Positions 40,815-50,773 of a stretch of 64,000 bases of DNA are shown here, piece by piece. Below the pieces are notes generated by a model. That model was not told the origin of the DNA. It searched no databases and was given only the letters and a program-made list of their open reading frames with translations. The position numbers were made by a program, and so were the translations under genes. Numbering within the stretch: the first letter of the stretch is position 1; each line of letters starts with the position of its first letter. Source of the stretch: Deinococcus aquaedulcis (GTDB lineage: Bacteria; Deinococcota; Deinococci; Deinococcales; Deinococcaceae); NCBI RefSeq assembly GCF_019693445.1, contig NZ_JAHRBL010000001.1:186001-250000 (forward strand). Direction: 5' to 3'.

Positions 40815-41626
40815 GCGCCGTGCGGGTGATTCCCCTGCAGGCGGGCGACTGCCTGAACCTCGCGGCCATCACCGAGCGCGGGGCCCCCTGGCGGTTGCAG
40901 GCGTACCCAGCGGGGTTTTCGCTGCTGCTGCACCCCGTGCACGGCCCGGTGCTGTTCGATACCGGCTACGGCGAGAGCGTGGTGCAGGCCATGCGGCGCT
41001 GGCCGGGCGTGCTGTACGGCCTGGTCACCCCGGTGCGCCTGCACCTCCAGGCCACCGCCCGCGCCCAGCTGGCGGTGATGGGCTTTGCGCCGCAGGACGT
41101 GCAGCACATCATCGTGTCGCACCTGCACGCCGACCATGTGGGGGGGCTGCGCGACTTTCCGCACGCCACGTTTCACCTGGACCGCGCCGCCTACGAACCG
41201 CTGCGGGCGCTGCGCGGCCTGAAGGCCGTGCGCCGGGCCTTTCTGCCCGAGGCCCTGCCCGCCGATTTCGAGGCCCGTGCCCGCTGGTTGCCCTTTCAGG
41301 CGGCGCCCCCCGATCTGGCCCCCTTTGCCCAGGTGGCCGACGTCTTCGGGGACGGCTCGGTGTGGGCGGTGCCGCTGCCCGGGCACGCCCCCGGCATGGT
41401 GGGCCTGCTGGTGCCCGAGGCCCAGGGCCTGAGCGTGCTGGCCGCCGACGCCGCCTGGAGCGTGCGCGCCGCCCGCGAGGCCCGCCCGCCCCACCCACTG
41501 GCCCGCGCGGCGTTTTTCGACCCGTCGCAGGAAGAAGCCAGTGGGGCGCAACTGCGCGCGTTCCTGCAGGCCCACCCCCACGCCCGGGTCCATGTGAGCC
41601 ACGACGCCCCGGAGGGCTGGCGGTGA
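40811..41626 (+). CDS. MBL-fold metallo-hydrolase
   Basis: 271 residues from a GTG that overlaps the SDR stop (GTGA). The zinc motif is SHLHADHVGGLRDFP, with further ligands likely in PLPGHAPGMVG, LAADAAW and the final HVSHDAP. It resembles lactonase-type MBL proteins (quorum-quenching or thioester hydrolases). In this cluster it takes the place where olefin clusters have the alpha/beta hydrolase OleB, so it might act on a beta-lactone or acyl intermediate; that is inference. Confidence 0.85.
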   Translation: MSAVRVIPLQAGDCLNLAAITERGAPWRLQAYPAGFSLLLHPVHGPVLFDTGYGESVVQAMRRWPGVLYGLVTPVRLHLQATARAQLAVMGFAPQDVQHIIVSHLHADHVGGLRDFPHATFHLDRAAYEPLRALRGLKAVRRAFLPEALPADFEARARWLPFQAAPPDLAPFAQVADVFGDGSVWAVPLPGHAPGMVGLLVPEAQGLSVLAADAAWSVRAAREARPPHPLARAAFFDPSQEEASGAQLRAFLQAHPHARVHVSHDAPEGWR

Positions 41627-42945
41627 AGGCGCTGCCCATCCTGCACGCGGCCCTGGACGACGCGCGGCTGACCTTCCGCTCGCGCCCGGCGCTGGAGGCC
41701 CACCAGCGGCGGCTGGCCCACGAGCACCTGCGCTGGGTGGCGGCCCACAGTCCGGCCGTGGCGGCGCGCTTCCGGGCGGCGGGGTTGCCCCTCTCGCGCT
41801 GGCCAGAACTGCCGCCCACGACCAAGGCCCAGATGCTCGCCACCTTCGACACCCTGAACACGGCGGGCGTCACGCTGGCCCAGGCCCTGAACACCGCCCG
41901 GCGGGCCGAGCAGACGCGCGATTTCACGCCCCGGCTGCCCACCCCGCGCGGCCCGGTCACGGTGGGCCTGTCCACCGGCACCAGTGGCACCCAGGGCGTG
42001 TTCCTGGTGGGCGAGGCGGAGCAGGCGCGCTGGGCCGGCACCGTGTTGCGTGCCCTGCTGCCCGGCGGCTGGCGCGGCCTGACCCGGCGCCACCGCGTGG
42101 CCTTTTTCCTGCGCGCCGACAGCCCGCTGTACCGCAGCGTGGGCAGCCGCTGGCTGGACTTCCGGTTCTTTGACCTGCTGCGGCCCGTGGCCGAACTGGC
42201 CCGCGAGCTGACCGCCTACCGCCCCACCCTGATCGTGGGCCCGCCCGCTGTGCTGCGCGCCGTGCAGGACCAGGGGGCCGGGGTGCAGGCGGAGCGGGTG
42301 GTCAGCGTGGCCGAGGTGCTGGACCCCGATGACGCCGGGCACCTGCGCGCCTGGGGCCCGGTGGTGCAGGTGTACCAGGCCACCGAGGGGCTGCTGGCCC
42401 TGCCCTGCGAACACGGCGAACTGCACCTCACCGAAGCGCACGTGCACTTTGACCTGGAGGCGGTGGGCGGCGGGCTGGTGCGGCCGGTGATCACCGACCT
42501 GCGCCGCCGGGTGCAGCCGTTCGTGCGCCACCGCCTGGACGACCTGCTGCGCCTGCACCCCGAGCCCTGCCCCTGTGGCCGCGCCGCGCGCCGGGTGGCG
42601 GCGATTGTGGGCCGCCAGGACGACGCCCTGCACCTGCCGGGCCCCGGTGGCGCCCCGGTGACCATCTGGCCCGACTTTCTGCGCGGCGCACTCTCGGCCG
42701 TGCCGGGCCTGCGCGACTACCGCGCCGAGCAGACGGGCGCGGCCACCCTGACGCTGGCGCTGGACCCCTGCACGCCCGACCTGGGCACGCAGGCCCTGGC
42801 CGAGGTGCGCGCCGCCCTGCGCCGCAGCGGCGCCGACCCCGCCCAGGTGACGCTGAGCACTGTTCCCCTGCTCCCTCTGCCCCCCGGCACCAAGCGCCGC
42901 CGGGTGAGCCGCGCCCGGCCCCTGGCCCCGGAGGTAACCCCATGA
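41623..42945 (+). CDS. F390-synthetase-related adenylate-forming enzyme
   Basis: 440 residues from a GTG overlapping the MBL stop. The phosphate-binding loop of acyl-adenylating enzymes is LSTGTSGTQGVFLVGE and the second motif is VYQATEG; the C-terminal lid begins near FVRHRLDDLLRLHPEPCPCG, a Cys-containing variant seen in F390-synthetase/PaaK-like proteins. It should activate a carboxylic acid as the AMP ester. In Ole systems the corresponding enzyme, OleC, closes a beta-lactone. The substrate here is unknown. Confidence 0.83.
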   Translation: MKALPILHAALDDARLTFRSRPALEAHQRRLAHEHLRWVAAHSPAVAARFRAAGLPLSRWPELPPTTKAQMLATFDTLNTAGVTLAQALNTARRAEQTRDFTPRLPTPRGPVTVGLSTGTSGTQGVFLVGEAEQARWAGTVLRALLPGGWRGLTRRHRVAFFLRADSPLYRSVGSRWLDFRFFDLLRPVAELARELTAYRPTLIVGPPAVLRAVQDQGAGVQAERVVSVAEVLDPDDAGHLRAWGPVVQVYQATEGLLALPCEHGELHLTEAHVHFDLEAVGGGLVRPVITDLRRRVQPFVRHRLDDLLRLHPEPCPCGRAARRVAAIVGRQDDALHLPGPGGAPVTIWPDFLRGALSAVPGLRDYRAEQTGAATLTLALDPCTPDLGTQALAEVRAALRRSGADPAQVTLSTVPLLPLPPGTKRRRVSRARPLAPEVTP

Positions 42946-43934
42946 CCGTTGCGCCGCTGGGCGTCCGTATTCTGTCCACTTCCCAGGCCCTGCCCACGCG
43001 GGTGGTAAGCACCGCCGAGGTGGCGGCCCTGTGCGGCGTGCCCGCCGACCTCGCCCACAAGCGCAGCGGCGTGCGCGAGCGCCGCTGGCTTTCAGGCGAA
43101 GAGAGCGCGCTCAGCCTGGGCGCCCAGGCCGCCCGCGAGGCCCTGGCCCAGGCGGGCCTGCCCCCTGAGCAGGTGGACGTGCTGCTGAATGCCAGCGGCA
43201 GTCAGTTGCAGCCCATTCCCGACGGCGCCGCCCTGTTCGCCCGCGAACTGGGCCTGCGCGGGGCCGCCACCTACAGCCTGCACGGCACCTGCCTGAGCTT
43301 TCTGGTGGCGCTGCAGCACGCCGCCCTGCTGATTCACACGCGGCAGGCGCGCCACATCCTGATCGTGTCCAGCGAGGGGGGCAGCCTGGGCCTGAACCCG
43401 GCGCAGCCTGAAAGCACCCTGCTGATTGGTGACGGCGCCGCCGCTGTGCTGCTGGGCCCCGCTGAGCGTCCCGGCCAGGGCCTGCACGCCGCGCGGATCG
43501 AAACCTACCCCGAGGGCGCCGACCACACCCGGATTCGCGGCGGCGGCACGCTGCTGATGCCGCAGAACCCCCGCGCAGAGCACCGCGACTTCACGTTTGA
43601 CATGCAGGGGCTGCAGGTGCTGAAACTGGCCTCGCGGGTGGTGCCGGGGTTTCTGGAGCGGCTGCGGCCGGGGCTGAGTACGGGGCTGCCGGGGATTGAC
43701 CGGGTGATTCCGCACCAGGCCAGCCAGGCGGGGTTGGACCTGCTGCGGCGCTACGGGTGGCTGGCTGAGCAGGTGGAGGTGACGCTGCCCACGCTGGGGA
43801 ACGTGATTGCGGCGAGTGTGCCGCTGACATTGCATCAGGCGCTGAGGGCGGGGCGGTTGGGGGTAGGGAAGACGGCGCTGCTGGTGGGGACGGGGGCGGG
43901 GTTGATTGCGGGTGGGGTGATTTTGGAGGTGTAG
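42942..43934 (+). CDS. 3-oxoacyl-ACP synthase III-like condensing enzyme, OleA-like position
   Basis: 330 residues with ATGA overlap to the previous gene. The Cys-His-Asn triad is intact: HGTCLSFLVALQHAA, VIPHQASQAGLDLL and LPTLGNVIAASVPL. It therefore can condense acyl thioesters without decarboxylated partners from a type II system. With the SDR, MBL and adenylating enzymes it forms a small pathway; the product cannot be deduced. It is not needed as general FabH if a standard copy exists elsewhere, which cannot be checked here. Confidence 0.88.
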   Translation: MTVAPLGVRILSTSQALPTRVVSTAEVAALCGVPADLAHKRSGVRERRWLSGEESALSLGAQAAREALAQAGLPPEQVDVLLNASGSQLQPIPDGAALFARELGLRGAATYSLHGTCLSFLVALQHAALLIHTRQARHILIVSSEGGSLGLNPAQPESTLLIGDGAAAVLLGPAERPGQGLHAARIETYPEGADHTRIRGGGTLLMPQNPRAEHRDFTFDMQGLQVLKLASRVVPGFLERLRPGLSTGLPGIDRVIPHQASQAGLDLLRRYGWLAEQVEVTLPTLGNVIAASVPLTLHQALRAGRLGVGKTALLVGTGAGLIAGGVILEV

Positions 43935-44423
43935 GTGGTGGCTTGACCCGGTTAGCCCCACCCCCCAGCCCCCTACCCCAGAGGGGCAGGGGGAGTTTTT
44001 CCGCTGCGCTCGGCAAACGTTGGCTGACGGTGTGGGGCGGCTGGGCTTCGCCCCGCGTCGTACGCCGTCGCCTTGCTCCGCCCATCACCGGACGCCCGCG
44101 CGCTGCGCGCACGACGGCTTCGTCTGTACCTGGGCGGTAGAGGGGCAAGCCGTCTTGATGCGGCCCAGAAGGTTCTACTTTTGAAGAGAAGGGATGGTGT
44201 TCTGACCCTCTCCCCTCGTGGGACTCGAAGAGCTGCGCAGCAGAGAGGGCCTTGCGCAGCAAGGGGTGAGGGGGCGTCCAGACCACCACACCCGCCCCCC
44301 CCCTTCTCTTCCCGCATCCCGCCCCCCGCCTCCTGCCCCCCAATCTTTTCCCACTTCCCACAACCCACTCCCCTCTCTCCCCCCTTTCTCGACAACCCAC
44401 CGCCCCGCGCCCCGCCCTCCCGG
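43935..44423. other. gene-free stretch with repeat family 1 copy C and C-rich tract
   Basis: About 490 bases: the repeat copy first, then a segment with CGAAGAGCTGCGCAGCAGAG and a pyrimidine-rich run of about 130 bases up to the aroA promoter. No supported ORF. Confidence 0.6.
43941..44188 (+). repeat. repeat family 1, copy C
   Basis: Same block order as copies A and B: CTACCCCAGAGGGGCAGGGG, CGCTGCGCTCGGCAAACGTT, GGGCGGCTGGGCTTCGCCCC, GCGCGCTGCGCGCACGACGG, TACCTGGGCGGTAGAGGGGC, then TTCTACTTTTGAAGAG. It starts 7 bases after the KAS III stop. Confidence 0.7.
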
Positions 44424-44429
44424 TACCCT
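44424..44429 (+). promoter_or_regulatory. -10 element TACCCT of aroA
   Basis: TACCCT ends 7 nt before the ATG at 44437; leaderless layout. Confidence 0.6.
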
Positions 44430-44436
44430 GGCCCGC

Positions 44437-45756
44437 ATGGACGGCCTGCCGAAAAGGTTCGATGTGATCGTGTATCCCGCTGCCGAGTTGCGCGGCGAGG
44501 TGCGGGCGCAGCCCAGCAAGAACTACACCACGCGCTACCTGCTGGCCGCCGCGCTGGCGCCGGGCGAGACGCGGGTGGTGGGGGCGGCCACCAGCGAGGA
44601 CGCTGAAGCGCTGCTGCGCTGTCTGGGCGACTGGGGCGCGGGGATCCAGCGCCACGGCGAGGACGTGGTCGTGCGCGGCTTCGGGGCGCGGCCCCGGGCG
44701 GGGGTGACCCTGAACCCGGGCAATGCGGGGGCGGTGGCGCGCTTTCTCATGGGCGTGGCGGCGCTGACGGAGCAGACCACCTTTGTCACGGACCACCCGG
44801 ATTCACTGGGGCGGCGGCCCCAGGGCGACCTGCTGGAGGCACTCGCCCGGCTGGGGGCGCGGGTGCGCAGCGAGGATGGGCGCCTGCCCGTCACCATCAG
44901 CGGGCCGGTGCGTGGGGGCACGGTGGAAGTCAGCGCCGAGCGCTCCAGCCAGTACGCCAGCGCCCTGATGTTTCTGGCCCCGCTGCTGCCCGGGGGCCTG
45001 GACCTGCGCCTGACCGGCGACATCAAGAGCCACGCGCCGCTGCGCCAGACCTTGGATACCCTGGCGGCCTTCGGGGTGCAGGCAAGTGCCAGTGAGGACC
45101 TGGGGCGGGTGACCATTCCGGGCGGACAAGCTTACCAGTCGGGGCGCGTGACCGTGCCGGGCGACTACCCCGGCAGCGCGGCCCTGCTGGCGGCGGCGGC
45201 CACCCGCCCCGGCGAGGTGCGCCTCTCGAACCTGCGCGAACACGACCTGCAGGGCGAACGCGAGGCCGTGGCGGTGCTGCGCGAGATGGGCGCGGCCATC
45301 ATCCGCGAGGGCGACACGCTGACCGTGCGTGGCGGCGCGCCGCTCCGGGCCATCACGCGCGACGGCGACGGCTTTACCGACGCGGTGCAGGCGCTAACGG
45401 CCGCTGCAGCGCTGGCGCAGGGCACCACCACCTGGGAAAACGTGGCCACCCTGCGCCTGAAGGAATGCGACCGCATCTCGGACACCCGGCGCGAACTGGA
45501 GCGCCTGGGCCTGCACGCCAGCGAAACCGGAGACAGCCTCAGCGTGAGTGGCACAGCCACGCTGGCGGGGGGCGTCACCGCCGACGGCCACGGCGACCAC
45601 CGCATGATCATGCTGCTCACCATCCTGGGCCTGAGCGCCCAGGCGCCCCTGCGCATCACAGGCGCGCACCATATCCGTAAGAGTTACCCGCTCTTTTTCC
45701 GACACCTGGAAGCTCTGGGCGCCCGCTTTAATTACCCGGAGGCCACCCGGGCCTGA
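44437..45756 (+). CDS. aroA: 3-phosphoshikimate 1-carboxyvinyltransferase (EPSP synthase)
   Basis: 439 residues. It joins phosphoenolpyruvate to shikimate 3-phosphate in aromatic amino acid synthesis. Seen motifs: QPSKNYTTRYLLAAALAPG, NPGNAGAVARFLMGVAALT (the LxNAGTAxR loop), DSLGRRPQGDLLEAL, RSSQYASALMFLAPLL, GDYPGSAALLAAAATRPG, and VATLRLKECDRISDTRREL, then DGHGDHRMIM. The NAGAVARF variant of the NAGTA(M/T)R loop suggests a class II-like enzyme, a guess only. The ATG is fixed by the leaderless promoter. Confidence 0.95.
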   Translation: MDGLPKRFDVIVYPAAELRGEVRAQPSKNYTTRYLLAAALAPGETRVVGAATSEDAEALLRCLGDWGAGIQRHGEDVVVRGFGARPRAGVTLNPGNAGAVARFLMGVAALTEQTTFVTDHPDSLGRRPQGDLLEALARLGARVRSEDGRLPVTISGPVRGGTVEVSAERSSQYASALMFLAPLLPGGLDLRLTGDIKSHAPLRQTLDTLAAFGVQASASEDLGRVTIPGGQAYQSGRVTVPGDYPGSAALLAAAATRPGEVRLSNLREHDLQGEREAVAVLREMGAAIIREGDTLTVRGGAPLRAITRDGDGFTDAVQALTAAAALAQGTTTWENVATLRLKECDRISDTRRELERLGLHASETGDSLSVSGTATLAGGVTADGHGDHRMIMLLTILGLSAQAPLRITGAHHIRKSYPLFFRHLEALGARFNYPEATRA

Positions 45757-45909
45757 AGGGACAGGGCGAAGCGGCTGGCCTTTCGGGACGCGGCGGCTGG
45801 GCCCGCGTTCCCTTCAGACGGGTGAAGGGCGTTCGGGGGGGCGGCTGTCAGAGCCCTGTGTTGTGGCGGGGCCTACAGTGGGGCACCCCTGCCTGTGGGG
45901 GGTAGACCC
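45757..45909. other. intergenic stretch with long-loop inverted repeat
   Basis: CTGAAGGGA near 45754-45762 faces TCCCTTCAG about 48 bases later, a possible terminator of aroA. Nothing else recognised. Confidence 0.35.
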
Positions 45910-47397
45910 ATGAAGACCCCGTTGCCCCTCCTGCTGTTCCCGCTGCTGGGCCTGTGCGCCGTGTACAGCGCCGCGCTGGTGCTGGCCAGGCTGACCGGCC
46001 ACGACACCCACGCCGTGGACCTGCTGTACATGGCCGTATTGCTGCTGTGCGCGGGGGTGGGCTGGCAGGCGTACGCGCGGGCCAGTGGGGCGGGGCGGCG
46101 CCTGCTGGGCTGGGGCATCCTCAGCCTCTCGGCGCTGGCAGCCGGGGAAGCCGCCTGGGTGCTGCTGTTTGATCTGCCGGGGCGCGAGGCCCCTGACCTC
46201 TCGCTGGCCGACGCCGGGTACCTCATCTATTACGCGGGGCTGCTGGGGCTGCTGCTGCTGGGCCAGCGGCGCGGGCGCAATCCGGGCGCGCTGCTGGACA
46301 GCGTGATCGTGGGCCTTGTGGTGGCGCAGGCCTCGTGGGTGTTGGCGCTGGTGCCGCTGCTGCAGGAGCAGGGCAGCAGTCTGGTGTTCCGCGTCCTGAA
46401 CCTCAGTTACGTGGCGCTGGACATCGTGCTGCTGACCCTGGTGCTGTTCACCCTGCGCCAGCCGCTGGCCGCCCCGCGCTGGCCGCTGCTGCTGGGCCTG
46501 CTGGCCTACGTGGTGGCGGACCTGCTGTACTTCAACCTGGGCCCCCTGTACCAGCCGCGCGGCCCGCTGGACCTGCTGTGGGCCTGGGGCGCCGTGGGGC
46601 AGGCCGTGGGTATTGTGCTGCTGGCCCGCGCCGGGCAACCCCAGGACCCGGGCCCCGCCCACGCCCGGCTGGAACTGGTGTTGCGCGCCCTGCCGTACGT
46701 GGCGGTGCTGGCTTCGTGCACGCTGCTGGTGCTGTACGGCCCCCAGAACACGCTGGCGGGCCGTGGGGTGGTGCTGCTGACGGCGGCCGTGTTCGGGGTG
46801 GTCACGCTGCGGCAGGCGCTGTCCAACGCCGAGAGCCTGCGCCTGAACCGGCAGCTGCAGGCCCAGGCCGAGGCCCTGCGCCAGAGTCAGGCCCAGATGG
46901 AGTACCTCGCCTTTCACGACGGCCTGACCGGGCTGCTCAACCGCGCCGGGTTCTACCGCGCCCTGCGCGTGGCGCTGCCGGGGGGCGCCACGGTGCTGCT
47001 GCTGGACCTGGACGGCTTCAAGCCCGTGAACGACGCCCACGGCCACGCGGCGGGCGACGAGGTGCTGCGGGTGGTGGCCGGGCGGTTGACAGCCTGCAGT
47101 GCCGAGGACTGGCACGCCGCGCGCCTGGGCGGCGACGAATTTGCCCTGCTGGGCCCGGCCGACCAGAGCCCCGGGACCGCGCAGGCCCTGGCCGAACGGG
47201 TGGTGGCGGCGGTGGCCGAGCCGGTCACGGTGCCCGGCGGCGCGCAGGTGCGGGTCACGGGGTCGGTGGGCCTGGCGCGCATGGACGGCGCAGGCGCCAG
47301 CGAGGACACCCTGGTGCGGCAGGCCGACGCCGCCATGTACCGGGCCAAGCGCGCGGGCGGACACCGCAGCGCCGAACTGGTGAAGGTGCCGGGCTAG
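45910..47397 (+). CDS. membrane-bound GGDEF diguanylate cyclase
   Basis: 495 residues. Residues 1-310 contain about nine membrane helices in a 7TM/MASE-like sensor, ending with a linker of Gln/Glu-rich coiled sequence ([20 protein letters not shown]). The catalytic domain follows: [38 protein letters not shown] and the intact [10 protein letters not shown] near residue 410, then [12 protein letters not shown]. It should make c-di-GMP in response to a membrane or light/redox signal. There is no recognisable EAL domain. The start at 45910 is used; five codons upstream would be possible. Confidence 0.9.
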   Translation: MKTPLPLLLFPLLGLCAVYSAALVLARLTGHDTHAVDLLYMAVLLLCAGVGWQAYARASGAGRRLLGWGILSLSALAAGEAAWVLLFDLPGREAPDLSLADAGYLIYYAGLLGLLLLGQRRGRNPGALLDSVIVGLVVAQASWVLALVPLLQEQGSSLVFRVLNLSYVALDIVLLTLVLFTLRQPLAAPRWPLLLGLLAYVVADLLYFNLGPLYQPRGPLDLLWAWGAVGQAVGIVLLARAGQPQDPGPAHARLELVLRALPYVAVLASCTLLVLYGPQNTLAGRGVVLLTAAVFGVVTLRQALSNAESLRLNRQLQAQAEALRQSQAQMEYLAFHDGLTGLLNRAGFYRALRVALPGGATVLLLDLDGFKPVNDAHGHAAGDEVLRVVAGRLTACSAEDWHAARLGGDEFALLGPADQSPGTAQALAERVVAAVAEPVTVPGGAQVRVTGSVGLARMDGAGASEDTLVRQADAAMYRAKRAGGHRSAELVKVPG

Positions 47398-47550
47398 GGA
47401 GGGCCGTGTTAGCCTCCGGGGCGTGAAACGGCTGCCCCCTCTGGCCGGACGGTCCGGTGCTGGCCCAGCTGGGCCCCAGTGGCCCGGTGCCTCCCTACAG
47501 CGCCCTGTCCATCGCAACGGCGCCTGGGCGCCTGTCCCTCCGGTGTTCTG

Positions 47551-48314
<764 letters not shown>

Positions 48315-48318
<4 letters not shown>

Positions 48319-48587
48319 GCGCTGAGCCGCGTCCCCCCACCGAGCTGGCCGGACTGCCGGCGTGGCTGTACCCGGCGGGCTTCTGGGTGGGCGTGGCGCT
48401 GCTGGCCGTGGGGGTAGTGGTGCCGGACCTCGCCTGGGTGGGCGTGGTGTGGGTGGCGGGCGTGCCGGTGCTGGCGGCCGTGTGGGTGGCCCTGGCCGGC
48501 TGGCGCCATGACCGCCGCCTCAGCGTGGCGGCGCTGCTGGCGTTGGCTGGGCTGGGGCTGGTCGTGGTGGTTCGGCAGTGGCTGTAA
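48315..48587 (+). CDS. small membrane protein next to TauE/SafE (DUF1634-like)
   Basis: 90 residues, ATGA overlap with the permease gene. Three hydrophobic segments ([57 protein letters not shown]). Proteins of this size and topology are often found fused to or beside TauE permeases; DUF1634 is the probable family but I cannot confirm it. It is likely an accessory subunit. Confidence 0.6.
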
Positions 48588-48784
48588 GGCTTGCTGGCGA
48601 CCCCGCATCCTGAAGGACGACCCTCAAGCCATCACAAGCCCAGAACCGTTCAGTCAGCGACACCGTGACAGGTGCAGGGCAACCGGTGGGCATCGGCCGG
48701 TGCCTGGGGCCCTGGCGGGACTAAAGGTCGGTGATTGCGTCGTGGTGTGGCGCAAGAGGTGCCCAGCCCGGCGCTCCCCCGGTC
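48588..48784. other. intergenic stretch before the radical SAM gene
   Basis: About 200 bases with no supported ORF. The promoter of the radical SAM gene lies at its right end. Confidence 0.4.
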
Positions 48785-48790
48785 TACACT
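48785..48790 (+). promoter_or_regulatory. -10 element TACACT of the radical SAM gene
   Basis: TACACT ends 6 nt before the ATG at 48797; leaderless layout. Confidence 0.6.
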
Positions 48791-48796
48791 GCCCCC

Positions 48797-50746
48797 ATGC
48801 TTCCCGCGTGGCGGTTTCGCAGTGAGGGTCGGCAATGGACGGCGTTCTGCACGGCCACAGGGGCCCGGCTGAGCCTGGGACCGTCGCCGTCGCGGCTGCA
48901 GGCGCCGGAACTGCTGGACATCAAGTTGACTGATGTCTGCAGCCTGGGCTGCGCCTTTTGCTATCAGGATTCTCGCCCAGAGCGGCGCCACGCCCGACTG
49001 GCCAACGTGGCTTGGTTGGCCGAAGAAGCGGGCCGCGCCGGCGTATTCGAGGTGGCCCTGGGCGGCGGCGAGGTCAGCGAATACCCGGACTTCCTGGCGG
49101 CCCTGCACCTGTTCCGCGCCGCTGGCGTGGTGCCCAACTTCACTACGCGGCGCCTGCGCTGGCTGGCGCAGGTGTGGCCCCAGGTGCGGGACATGGTGGG
49201 CGGCGTGGCCGTCAGTGTGGGCAGCGCCGCCGAGGTGATCCGGCTGGGCGAGCTCTTGCCAGCCGAGGGGCGCCGCCCCGGTCAGCTGGTGGTGCAGGTG
49301 GTGATGGGCACGGTGGGGCGCGAAGAACTGCTGGCGCTGGTGCAGGCCGCCGGGGCCGCCGAGGTGCGTGTGACCCTGCTGGGGTTCAAGCGGGTGGGGC
49401 GCGGCCAGACTTTTGCACCTCAGCCCTACGGGTGGTGGCGGGACGACCTGCGCCTGTACGTCCGGCACACCCCCATCAGCATTGACACCGCGCTGGCGGC
49501 AGAATGCCCTACCGAATTGGCCGCGCTGCTGCAGCCCGGCTCGTACCACACCGAAGAAGGCCGCTTCAGCGCCTATGTGGACGCCGTGGCCATGACCCTG
49601 GCGCCCAGCAGTTACCACAGTGAGCCGGTGTTCTCCATGGACGCCGACTGGCTGACCCACTTCGCTGCGCCGCATTTTGTGCAGGGGCCCGTTACGCCGC
49701 CCGCCCCCGGCCGGGTCCGCCTGGGCTTTGCCACCAATTCCAGCAGCAGCCATTCGCTGGTGCTGCTCCGTGAGCCCTTGGAAGATGAGCCTGGCAACCC
49801 TGCCGAGTGGGAAGAGGCTTTTGCCACCACATGGGGCGAGTTCACGGCTGTCACCCTGGCGGCCAAGCAGTTTTATCTGGCCGCCAATCTGATGAGGGTC
49901 CGGGAACACCTCTTTCCCCGGCAGTCCGAAGCCGAGGCGCAGGCCATGATTCGCCGCCTGTGCGACTTGCCGCCTGATGCGCCCCTCAGCACCGAAGGCA
50001 TAGACCACCAGAGTGCCCTGTGGTTTCAGCCCAACCCGGCGGGGCCTGGCCCCCATCCGCACCAATTTGAGAGGGTCAAGACGGTGCTGTTTGCGCCGGG
50101 CGCCAGCATTTTCGGCATGGGGGACGACGGGGACGACCGAGCTCCTCGCTGGCAGGCGGTGGACTTCATGCTGGACAGTGCCGACTTCATGTCTATGTTC
50201 TCATTGGATGAAACAGAGCAGCCTCTCCCGCCGCGCCCCTCTGGCCTGAGTGAGCCGCTGTACCTGCTGGGGCTGGTGCGTGGGCAGCGCTTTTTGGACG
50301 TGGTGCAGCGCGCGCTGGCGGCCGGTGTGCCGTGGGCTGAGGTGAAAGCAGCGCTGCTAGAGGACGAACAGCACGTGGACAAACCCACGCTGTTCCTGAA
50401 GGTGCTGACTGCAGCGGGTCTGCAACCACCTGCATTTTTGCTTCCCACCCCCGGCGGTCACCGGAGTGACGAGCGCCGGGCCTGGTTCGCGCTGTACCTC
50501 AAAGCTCCACCAGATGCGCTGAGCCGCTTCATGACACGGCTTGAAACACTTGGCCGGGAAGAACCAGCCTTCGCGGCAACGGTGCTGGATTACGCCACGT
50601 CAGACCTGGGATTTGAGCCATTCGACGAAGCAAACTTTGAACGGCTGCTGAAGGCTCTTTCTCATGGCCAGCGTTTCGCCGCCGCAGTGGGTCAGGAGCA
50701 GTTCGGCATTCATCCCCGGATCACGGAGTATCTCAATGGTCTCTGA
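48797..50746 (+). CDS. radical SAM protein with a C-terminal GFATNSSSSHS-motif region
   Basis: 649 residues. The N-terminal domain has the [4Fe-4S] motif C48-xxx-C52-xx-C55 (KLTDVCSLGCAFCYQDS), followed by the glycine-rich SAM contact EVALGGGEVSEYPDF, so it should generate a 5'-deoxyadenosyl radical. At about residues 305-320 the sequence RVRLGFATNSSSSHSLVLL begins a second region of about 330 residues with no recognised fold. That Ser-rich string resembles the GFVSNSSSSS motif often seen at the start of phage and bacterial hypothetical proteins. It has no RiPP precursor or SPASM Cys cluster that I can see. Function unknown. Confidence 0.85.
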   Translation: MLPAWRFRSEGRQWTAFCTATGARLSLGPSPSRLQAPELLDIKLTDVCSLGCAFCYQDSRPERRHARLANVAWLAEEAGRAGVFEVALGGGEVSEYPDFLAALHLFRAAGVVPNFTTRRLRWLAQVWPQVRDMVGGVAVSVGSAAEVIRLGELLPAEGRRPGQLVVQVVMGTVGREELLALVQAAGAAEVRVTLLGFKRVGRGQTFAPQPYGWWRDDLRLYVRHTPISIDTALAAECPTELAALLQPGSYHTEEGRFSAYVDAVAMTLAPSSYHSEPVFSMDADWLTHFAAPHFVQGPVTPPAPGRVRLGFATNSSSSHSLVLLREPLEDEPGNPAEWEEAFATTWGEFTAVTLAAKQFYLAANLMRVREHLFPRQSEAEAQAMIRRLCDLPPDAPLSTEGIDHQSALWFQPNPAGPGPHPHQFERVKTVLFAPGASIFGMGDDGDDRAPRWQAVDFMLDSADFMSMFSLDETEQPLPPRPSGLSEPLYLLGLVRGQRFLDVVQRALAAGVPWAEVKAALLEDEQHVDKPTLFLKVLTAAGLQPPAFLLPTPGGHRSDERRAWFALYLKAPPDALSRFMTRLETLGREEPAFAATVLDYATSDLGFEPFDEANFERLLKALSHGQRFAAAVGQEQFGIHPRITEYLNGL

Positions 50747-50773
50747 GAGGACTGCCCCGTCACTGGCGCTGGC

